Shown piece after piece: positions 56,135 through 64,000 of a stretch of DNA of 64,000 nt. The notes below the pieces were generated by a model. It was not told the origin of the DNA, did no database searches, and saw only the letters and a list, made by a program, of their open reading frames with translations. The translations under genes and the position numbers were made by a program. How positions within the stretch are numbered: position 1 is the stretch's first letter; each line of letters starts with the position of its first letter. The DNA comes from Gavia stellata (Eukaryota > Chordata > Aves > Gaviiformes > Gaviidae). The DNA lies in NCBI RefSeq assembly GCF_030936135.1, contig NC_082602.1:27593965-27657964 (forward strand), in the 5' to 3' direction.

Positions 56135-56939
56135 CCAATGAGTGCAGCTCTGAGGGAACGATTAAGGAAAACAAGACGTTCATTTAATGCTAATTTTACA
56201 GTCGCAAAGCGGCTCAAAATAGACACTGAAGAAAAAGGCTGTGCTGATGCTGACACAGGGTGCCTGCCGAAGACAATTACCGATTGTTCCAGATTACAAG
56301 ATGGTTCTGAAAACCTGGAAAGAAATGGCACTGCTCATACATGTTTCAAAAGTCGCTTACAGGAAAGTGATCTCTGTGGATCAGCAGAGAATTCTCATGT
56401 GCTACAGGCTGATCTTAGTCAGCAACAGTCCCTGGAAGAAAAAGTAAGGCTGGTGAAACAAGTGCAAGAGAAGGAAGAACTACTTCGAAGGCTCAAACTG
56501 GTTAAGATGTACCGATCTAAGGTGAGGCGAACCTCTGAAAAAGGACTTTTAAGTCATTCTTTGAAGTGGAATTCATAGTGTAATCTTCATTTATTGATTT
56601 AAGCAACAATACTGACTCACTTTTTTTTGTGTGGTGTTTGTGTATTGTCCCAGTTTAAGGCATTTTATAAAAATAGATCTGCAGGGTATCAAAAAACCCC
56701 ACATTTCAGCAAATGACAAATTTCTTTTTGTTTTGTCCCAATTTCAGAACAACCTGTCTGAACTGCAGGCTTTGATAGTGAAATGGAGAAGTAGTACCCA
56801 GCTGATGCTCTATGAACTACAGTCAGCCTTTTCTGCAGATGGCAAGAAAGTGAGTCTCACTCAGCTGATAGATACTTTTGGATTAGAAGACCAGTTATTG
56901 CACTACAGCAGAACAGAAGAAGATTTTGTAGATGCATAA
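54860..56939 (+). CDS. SFR1: SFR1, SWI5-dependent homologous recombination repair protein 1 (3 coding exons, 224 aa)
   Basis: Nuclear partner of SWI5; in vertebrates the SWI5-SFR1 complex stabilises and stimulates RAD51 filaments in homologous recombination, and SFR1 is also reported as an oestrogen-receptor coactivator. Coding parts are 54860-54955 (32 codons), 56135-56521 (129) and 56748-56939 (63 plus stop), with GT-AG borders and phase 0 junctions. The N-terminal half is polar and probably disordered, with the conserved basic motif [20 protein letters not shown] (33-52). The C-terminal half is the Mei5-type domain: a coiled coil ([20 protein letters not shown] to [11 protein letters not shown], about 132-161), then [20 protein letters not shown] and [17 protein letters not shown]. 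The start ATG has a good context (GAGATGG). Length is close to the human protein (about 245). An AATAAA lies at 57198 and another at 57748. Confidence 0.96.
56135..56521 (+). CDS. SFR1: SFR1 exon 3
   Basis: 387 nt after a strong pyrimidine tract (13 T then AG), donor AAG|GTGAGG. It carries the conserved basic motif and the first part of the SWI5-binding coiled coil. Confidence 0.95.
56748..56939 (+). CDS. SFR1: SFR1 exon 4 (stop codon)
   Basis: Acceptor CCCAATTTCAG. It encodes [20 protein letters not shown] to TEEDFVDA and TAA. The acidic C-terminal end is typical of the family. Confidence 0.95.
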   Translation, partial: NNLSELQALIVKWRSSTQLMLYELQSAFSADGKKVSLTQLIDTFGLEDQLLHYSRTEEDFVDA

Positions 56940-57197
56940 TCTACAGATGCCAAGCTTTCAATTACAGGCATGCATAAGCAGAAAAGACTGAGCGAATTCT
57001 GATTGCATAAGAAGTGTTGATCAGACAGTGGACTTTATGCTTTGAGGTTAGGAAGTTTTCTCAGGAGATACTTGTAAAGCTATGTACTTAGGTACAGTAG
57101 GCACTGTAAAAGGCATTACTTAATGGAAAAGCTCGAACTCATGCTGTTTTGGGAAACCTGGCTTGATAACTTCATCAGTGAATTGTTATTTATTAAA

Positions 57198-57203
57198 AAT
57201 AAA
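57198..57203 (+). terminator. SFR1 poly(A) signal candidate (proximal)
   Basis: AATAAA 259 bases after the stop codon. A second AATAAA at 57748-57753 and a third at 58003-58008 could give longer 3'UTRs. Confidence 0.6.
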
Positions 57204-57747
57204 ATGAAATCAAGTCATACTTAACAGGTAGAAGGCAGTCCATTCTTTGATTAGTCTTTGCATGGTTACTTGTCTTGAAATAATGAACTCAAATGAATTG
57301 TTTTTTCTGTTGATGTTCAGATGGGGAAGAGTTCTGTTCTTTGTTCATAGATGCATCCCCATTTTACAAATGTCTTCCTGCTGCCAGTCAGTTGTTAACA
57401 GCATTTTGTGAGTTACATAGAAATAACTAATTTTCATGTTGTTAATATTCTGAAGCTGCACTGAGATTTTCTCAATAGCTTTAATTATTACTGAGGGAAA
57501 TGTGCCATAATGCACTCATTTTTAGATACAATTGTCTTCAGGGAAGCTGTCTCTTAAGCATTCTGCCACAGCCTGAAGGGAAGGCGAGAAAATTGCAGCC
57601 AACATCTGTCTACTCTACTACTTCATGTGAGAGCCAAGGTGTTTTCTCTTTTCAAATAAATAAGAAAAACAAGGCCTTGTCTAATGGGAGTGCTTCAAAT
57701 ACAGCATCATAAAGCTGACTAAAACTTCAGCATTTCATTTATTTTCC

Positions 57748-57753
57748 AATAAA
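57748..57753 (+). terminator. SFR1 poly(A) signal candidate (distal)
   Basis: AATAAA followed by a GT/T-rich stretch (TGTTGTTTC, then TGTTTTTTTATTTT), a good downstream element. Confidence 0.55.
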
Positions 57754-58009
57754 TGTTGTTTCTTTAAAATGTTTTTTTATTTTAACTTGAAATTGCTTAT
57801 TTCCTCATCATGGCCTCTGCATATAATGTGATGACTTCTGTTTTTATTTTCCTTAAAATCATTGCTCATCAAGTGTAACAAAACATAAATCTCAACTACT
57901 CTACAACTCCCCCCTGGAATGAATGTTGTTTTATAGGCGATCACATTCCTTATGGGTTGTACCTTAACTGTTTTGTTTACCGGTGCCATTTCCTGTTTTC
58001 TTAATAAAA

Positions 58010-59350
58010 GAGTAATTTCTGACATATCTCAAGGGAAAGAAAAGGGTCTGTATAATTTTTTATTTTAGCATTGATAGGGGTCATTAGACTTAAATCTGTA
58101 CTCACAACTTGCTCTTAAGAATACTAAATGTTGCTGTCCATGGAGAGTTTATGAAGAACAACCTTTATTGCTGATCACATTTTGAGTGTTAAGAAACTAT
58201 TTCTTCTGCCTCTTTAGGTTAATAAAAAAAGATGATGGTGCTTGGTGAAGGGGGCCGTTCTTGTCCCGGAGATCCTTGGCAAATTTGGAACTCTGTTGCT
58301 TCTAGGGAAGTTTCAGTAGGAAGAAAAAGGTCTTGGAAGAAGAATGGGGATGTAATTAGAATCCTTACAGGCCCCAGTTAGAGATGATAAAGCAAAACCA
58401 GAGGTGGTATACAAGATCACAACAGAAGTAGTTTTCCTTACAAGTGTAGAATTTTGTTAAACTAATGTATCGAAGCTATTAATGCTCTTACAAGGGAATG
58501 AGTTTAGATTTTATATGAATTTATGAAAGGAGGAGAAGAATCAACGTATACCATGGGAGAGAGAAATAAAAATCGGTGAGAATGCCTGAGTAGGTAGATC
58601 CTGCTCTAGCAGTGGTTAATTTTATCAAGGGTTCTTTATCTTTCTTAGCTGTCTTGGAGGGATCTGGCAGGAGAACAGACCGCATATCAATGCGAAGGGG
58701 TAGGAGAAAGCAGCAACTATTTCAGGAGGCCAGATGCTTCCAAACCTGGTTTTCCTGTGATTCTGCCAGTGGCAGCAGCCACAGCTACTGGTGGATGTGG
58801 GCAATTATGCTACCATAAGCAGCAGCAGCTTTCAGGACTGGGCCAAGTAGCATACATGGTCATGCTGAAGCATACCTTCATCTTTTCAGCCACCTACAGC
58901 TGTGCTATCAGAGGTGTAAATATATTTTAAAAAGCAAAATTAAGTCAAAGCCAGACATGAATTTTAGCAGATGTAAATTTATGGATTTCTTGCAGTATTT
59001 CACCTTCAAAATGTTATACAATTGCATGTTGCAGACTACGGATGTACAAAAACACCTGTTCTTCTATCAGTTTACAATTTCTTGTACCCTTTGTTTTCTG
59101 TAATGAGCCATATGGTTTATATAATCAAAACAGACGAAATACATCTCATGAACTGAAATACAATGAGGATAAGACTAGGTATAAAATGTACAAAACAGAA
59201 AAATGCGCATCTTTCAAACTGAAGTTATTTTTTAAAGAAATTACAGAAGAAATCGTTTACGGAAAGAAAAGTTCAGGGAGAAAAGGTAGATGTCCAAGCT
59301 CTTTTTCTTAGACAAGACCATGGTATTATACATCTACCTGGACTCTAGTA
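58010..59350. other. convergent intergenic space / 3'UTR region between SFR1 and CFAP43
   Basis: No coding feature. TTTATT (AATAAA on the minus strand) occurs near 58069 and 58163, over 1.1 kb past the CFAP43 stop. I saw no nearer canonical signal, so CFAP43 may have a long 3'UTR or use a variant signal. Confidence 0.5.
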
Positions 59351-59508
59351 TTAAAGAATAGGGAATGTTCTTGACCTCAGTCTTTCAACTTCTGCCTGAA
59401 GAATTTCAAACTGTTCTTCCTGTTCCTTTACAAGACCCCGTAGGTGTTTCTGCTTCAAAATTTCTTGGTAACGCTGCTTTGCAATCTTTTCGGAAACATG
59501 CTGTGTGT
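59351..59508 (-). CDS. CFAP43: CFAP43 terminal coding exon
   Basis: 158 nt including TAA, acceptor GTTTTATGCAG. It encodes DTQHVSEKIAKQRYQEILKQ to VERLRSRTFPIL and stop. Confidence 0.88.
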
Positions 59509-62500
59509 CTGCATAAAACAAAATATAAGGGTTAGCCTGCACTTGTAGGGGATGCATAGTCTATATTTATATGGGACCTGTCCCGGGGTTGTTCTAAGTT
59601 CAATACAAAATAGGCAAGCATTTTGAAAAAGGCTCACAGTTGGGCTTAAGAGTCTTTATGGTACTGAATAGAGCAAAAAATTTAAAAAAGGCACTGGGCA
59701 TGCTTCCTTTAGTTTCTAGCAAGTACCTGCTGTTTTGAAAATCTCTGTTTTACTAGTGGAAAGATCTCTACAGTTTTCCTAATAGCAAATACCCTTCTCA
59801 GCTTCATGTTACTTCCTCCGTTCCCTTGAATGGGTGGAAAGAAGTGGGCTGAACAGTTCTGAGAAAGAATGAAAGCATGTTGTCTAATGAAGGTATTAAT
59901 GACTATAATATTTTGACTTAAATAGTTTCAGCAGTTTAGTCAATTAACTTTGGTTACAAGAGCAACAATCTCGAGGTATGCTCTTAAGTAAACGATGTTA
60001 AATTGTTGTGCTAGTTGTGCACATACAGTAATAAACAGGCACTCCATGTCCCTTAGCTGATGCTGATGGAGAACAGGACTGTCTAGCCTTGGAGATACTT
60101 TCTGAATGTTTTTTGCTTGTGACTTAACTGCATTACTGTGACTCACCGGCTGCCTCAAAGATATGCCTCCTTTCTGAAACGGAGACAAGCATTTCTTTCA
60201 GCTCCAGGCTGAGCTCGTAGTTTGCTTGCTCTTTTAAACTGATGCACTTCTCCAACTCTTTAATTCTTTTCTGACAGTTCTTCACATTCTTCTTGTGCAG
60301 CTGTCCATTTCCAAATGAATAAAGCAAATATATGAGCTTATACAAAAGCTGTTCAGACAAACTTTTGATGGAAACCTATAATCTTAAGCACTGCATTGTA
60401 GCTCAGTAAACTTTTATGTATTTTAATTTGAATAGTAGCAGTTTCTAGCTTTACTTCATATAGTGTCTTTCACACACACTGTATTCCAGTATGCTTTACG
60501 GAGTTCTAATATAAGTAGCAGACAAGGAACAAAGAGTTATGGGTCAGGGAGAGAGATATATTAAAGATAAAACTTGAAAGGCAAAGGGAGGAAAGGAAGT
60601 CAATTGAATGAGTGAGTTGAGAACCCTGTCTTGGCTGCTAGGAGCTGCTGAAGAAAGGGTTGTTGTGCTGAAGCTGTCGGATGAGCTGTAAAGGGACAAG
60701 ATAAATACTAAAGCTTGAAGAGGAAGAGGAGGCTGATGCCAGCTAGAGCAACCTGGAGAAAAATCCAGTGGAATCACTTAAAACCAAGGATAATCATAAT
60801 TTGAATGTTGAAATAGATGAGGGAGCCAGCAAATCAGATTGTTGTGTCTGTGTTATTTTGAATATGGGGTGGGGGGGGGGGGGGAGTGATATTATGAACA
60901 GGCTGGTGCTCCTGGAGAGAAACATTAAGCAGTGAAGACTGAAAGAATGCTTCATTAGAAATGGAAGAGTGACTTTTATTGGCAATGCAGTGTAAAAAGC
61001 AATAAGCAGATCTGCATTCAGATGTTCAGGAAGGAAAGCATTCAATTCCAGTAACAGAGCAAGTAGATTTCTCTCCATAGGGTTGATCTATGCAGCAATC
61101 AATGTATGATGACTGCTTCCAAAGACTTCAGAGAACTGCTGCTGTAGACAGCTCGGCGCAAGTTGAAGAAACTATTGAAAGCCAGATGAATAAATACATG
61201 GATATAGATATTCATCCGTGTGTGCTATTATGGCTATGGTCCAATAGTTAGCTGAAGAGTTAGTATGCCTACATCAGCTGCAGTTATTCCTTACAAACAC
61301 CTCTTGCTAATGAAAGAGAGCAGTTGCATTTAAACTACGTCTGTGTCTCTCAAATGTGGTGGTTCATTTACGTTTTACCTTATCCATGATGCCAAGAGTC
61401 TGCTCCATCACTGAAATGTGGTGGGCGATACGGCTGTTGTAGTTCAGCACAGTTAGGAACTGAAGAATTAAAAACAGAAATAAACCATCTTATTAAGCCT
61501 GTTTGTTCTCAACAATTCCACACTTCTGTGAGGACAATCATACTATGTGAAACTCAAAAAACTAAAATTCTGCACAGTGGAAAGGCTTTACTAGTGATCA
61601 TAAATTGACATGGTAAAGATATTCTTGGATGCTGTGTGAATATTAGACTGTACAGCTGTTTAAAAGAATGTTATCTCTTTGTGTTAATGGAAACAAAGAC
61701 CAAGCAAATTTGTTGTGAGGTTTTCAAAAAACCCAAGCTATACTTTTGCTTATAAAGTAACACAGCTGAAGGCCAAAGTGCTATAGAGTCAGTCTTTAGG
61801 ACAGAGAAAAAATAAATTATTTTCTGTCAAGTGGCTTGCTAGTAATCCTTACTTCTTTTATTGTTCTTAGATCTGCATAGTAATTCAGGTTTCAGAGACT
61901 TTATTAAAGAATTTTTTCTTGGGCACACTGCTACTAAAATATCTCATTATCAGATGACAAATGGTAAAACGGGCTGCATGATCCATAATGGGCAGTAGAC
62001 AGGTTTCTGTAGATCTAGTTCATCCTTCCAGAGTACTGTCCCACCAAAGTGAGAGGTAAAATTTTGTGGACTGCTCTAGTTTGAAGAGGAGAAACAGGAA
62101 AGACCCAGCAGGCTCCTTGCCTACAGCACCAAACTGCTTTCACTCACTGCTTCACTAATAGCCCTCATTCCAGGTGTTCTCAGGGCTTTGCCTGCATACA
62201 TTTATTTAAGCCATCTTTCTTTCTGTTACTATTGTTGGGGTCTCTGTTGCCTGTCTTTCCTACTAACCCCACATTTCTACTCAAAAAGTGAAGTAAAGTC
62301 AAGCCTCTCGGAGCATTCAAATTCTGATTAAACTGGTATATGCCTTTGCTATGGGCAAGTCTGAAGGGCAATAGTTCTGCTCATCGGTTTAAATGAAGTT
62401 TGAGCTAACAGCAACACTCTGGTGATAAATTTGCTACAAGAACTTTGCAGTGTGTTGTCACATCACCTCTTTGGGAAGCTGTTTTGTTCGTGTTAGTTAC

Positions 62501-63603
62501 AGAAGTCCCTTGGCTGTGATTCAGAAGTGTACAAGCAGTTTGGAGAGCAGCAAAACAAATGAAGCCTGAGCAAAACACGTGTTTTGGATTTTCTTTTAAT
62601 CTTTCAATTGAATTGCAATATCCTTACCGGCTCTCCAACATTCTTCATTTTCTCTGTGCTTTATAGCTCTCCCCACTGCAATATCTCCAACCTACCCACC
62701 CTCCAACATCCCTTACTCCAAACCTTTATGCCTGCCACCTCATCATCACAAAACCATCAGCTTTCCCTGCAGTCCTCTACATCCCATACTGCAATACCTT
62801 CAGGTTTCCCCTACAACCTCTTATCTTCCTCCTCTCTTCTCCCACTGGTATCCTTGACTCTCTCCCACAACCTTTACCTATGTTTTCTGGCCTGCCAGCT
62901 GGGCTTCTTCAAAGCTATGTGGGTGCTGACTTGCTGGCCAGCTGCTGCCTCTTGCCTGCCAGGCATGGCAAACGATTCCCTGTCACTCTGCTGCTGGGCC
63001 AACAAATGGCAGTGAGTGGGGCTCAATGAAGCTCCTGTAGGAATGCTCAATCTTTGTACACCGAACAAAAGTTACATTTTTTCTGTGAGATACCAGATGG
63101 GAGCACCTCATACCTTTCATTTAAAAGAAAGTTATGGTGCTAGATTTAAAAGATCTCTTCCTTGTGGCTGCAAAATCGTGATCCCTTACTCTTAGTGACA
63201 CTTTTGAAACACTAAGAGTTAGGGCTAATTTTGCCTTTGTTTACACCTGAACATCCCAAGGAACTTCAACACTGATCAATCTCAAGAGTAAAACTTCCCT
63301 TTGAAACTGAATTGTTGACCTGAATTAGGCATCAGGTTTCTCTGTAGTAGTAAGAGACTTAAGAGGTATAAATGATCTTACAGATATTGGCAGCAAAATT
63401 TTCTGCGGTTAAAATATAAATTAGAGAAAGTAACTCACTAGCTGGCGATCTTTTGAAATAGATAGCGTTACAATATCCCGAGCCTTCTGTTTCAGATCTT
63501 CTATCTGCATTCTCATTTTCTTGTGTTCCCATTCCAGCTGAAATATCCCTTTAGAGAAGTCTTTACATTCCACCATGCTAGCAATTTTTTTTTCTCCTTG
63601 AGC
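59351..63603 (-). CDS. CFAP43: CFAP43 (WDR96), C-terminal part: last four coding exons
   Basis: Cilia- and flagella-associated protein 43, an axonemal protein of the tether/tether-head complex needed for normal beating of sperm flagella and motile cilia. Four exons (63439-63603, 61379-61459, 60147-60300, 59351-59508) join in frame to 185 residues ending in TAA. The whole stretch is charged, heptad-like coiled coil: LEWEHKKMRMQIEDLKQKAR, RIAHHISVMEQTLGIMDK, RIKELEKCISLKEQANYELS, EEQFEILQAEVERLRSRTF. The N-terminal WD repeats, expected in a protein of about 1,650 residues, lie to the right of the window. The call rests on resemblance to the CFAP43 C-terminus and on its place next to SFR1, as in human. 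Confidence 0.88.
60147..60300 (-). CDS. CFAP43: CFAP43 exon (second from last)
   Basis: 154 nt, phase 0-1, acceptor AAATGGACAG, donor GCCG|GTGAGT. It encodes LHKKNVKNCQKRIKELEKCI to SERRHIFEAA. The pyrimidine tract before the acceptor is weak, but both frames fit. Confidence 0.86.
60865..60885. repeat. poly-G run (about GGGGTG then 15 or more G) in a CFAP43 intron
   Basis: G-run interrupted once by T; a C-run on the CFAP43 coding strand. It can form a G-quadruplex and is prone to sequencing-length error. Coordinates are approximate to a few bases. Confidence 0.85.
61379..61459 (-). CDS. CFAP43: CFAP43 exon (third from last)
   Basis: 81 nt, phase 0-0, acceptor ATTCTTCAG, donor AAG|GTAAAA. 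It encodes FLTVLNYNSRIAHHISVMEQ and TLGIMDK. Too short for a long ORF; found by frame continuity. Confidence 0.87.
62625..62880. repeat. pyrimidine-rich low-complexity tract in a CFAP43 intron
   Basis: C/T/A-rich stretch in which CCCCACTGCAATATCTCC and CCCATACTGCAATACCTT look like diverged copies of one unit. Confidence 0.5.
63439..63603 (-). CDS. CFAP43: CFAP43 exon (fourth from last)
   Basis: 165 nt, phase 0-0, acceptor TATTTTTTCAG, donor CTA|GTGAGT. It encodes AQGEKKIASMVECKDFSKGI to VTLSISKDRQL. Confidence 0.88.
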
Positions 63604-64000
63604 CTGAAAAAATAGATTAATCTTAATTAACACACTTTACAGATTATGGAAAAATTATTTTCCACAAGATGGGCAAGCTTCCAAAGTTATAATTTTAGTG
63701 AGGAAAACATGCTATACTGAAGTCTTTTTCCAGACTTTGCTCCAGATGGTTCTCTTTTGTGGAATTTTGTTCCCTTTTATGCTATGTGCCACAGTCTTGG
63801 ATCGTAGAAGGAGATGAAGCAATGTACAACTAACACCCCTCTCTGTCTTTCTATCTTTTGTAAGAATGTGAAGGCATTTTAACTCTACAAAATACAAACT
63901 TGCTCTGTATAAGATATTCTGCAGTTGTTACTGAAGGCTTTGTAGTAGTAGTAACAAGCAATTTTTGTACAGCTAGAATGCCTAAAAAAGGAACATCTAA

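Larger units (their letters stand above)
59509..64000 (-). other. CFAP43 introns (59509-60146, 60301-61378, 61460-63438, from 63604)
   Basis: They hold a G-run near 60865-60885 and a pyrimidine-rich stretch at about 62625-62880. Nothing else is recognisable. Confidence 0.7.

Overview
The window is nuclear DNA from a bird. Three retrotransposon copies (about 4031-4936, 21846-22270, 38491-38832) are CR1 LINEs ending in the tandem ATTCTGTG tail typical of avian CR1, and a fourth (about 41037-41220) is an older CR1. The gene order COL17A1 - SFR1 - CFAP43 is the one known from human chromosome 10q25. The species cannot be told from the sequence.

Left part (1-23687, minus strand): the 5' two thirds of COL17A1, the transmembrane collagen XVII (BP180) of hemidesmosomes. 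I could place 34 consecutive exons by GT-AG borders, reading frame and protein resemblance; counting the start-codon exon as exon 2, they fit the numbering I recall for the human gene (exon 17 = membrane span, exon 18 = NC16A). They encode about 821 residues: a cytoplasmic head (1-448), one membrane span (449-470), the NC16A linker (471-546), the long Col15 triple helix (about 547-790) and the start of the next collagenous block. The rest of the gene lies left of base 1. The non-coding first exon and promoter were not identified.

Middle (about 23.7-52.1 kb): roughly 28 kb with no recognisable gene. It holds COL17A1 upstream or intron 1 sequence, CR1 copies of several ages, simple repeats and a few unexplained open frames that I do not believe are genes.

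Right part: SFR1 (plus strand) starts at a CpG-rich promoter near 52.3-52.6 kb and encodes a 224-residue partner of SWI5 in RAD51-dependent recombination; its coding exons are 54860-54955, 56135-56521 and 56748-56939. CFAP43 (minus strand) is represented by its last four coding exons (59351-63603, 185 residues of coiled coil). SFR1 and CFAP43 are tail to tail, with 2.4 kb between stop codons.

The three genes act separately (epithelial adhesion, DNA repair, motile cilia), and their adjacency is conserved synteny, not an operon-like unit. I found no undescribed biological system. The points most worth a second look are a 5-codon upstream ORF overlapping the COL17A1 start codon, a CR1 insertion that stops 11 bases from a COL17A1 splice donor, a possible in-frame alternative splice at exons 34/35, and the divergent NC16A domain.
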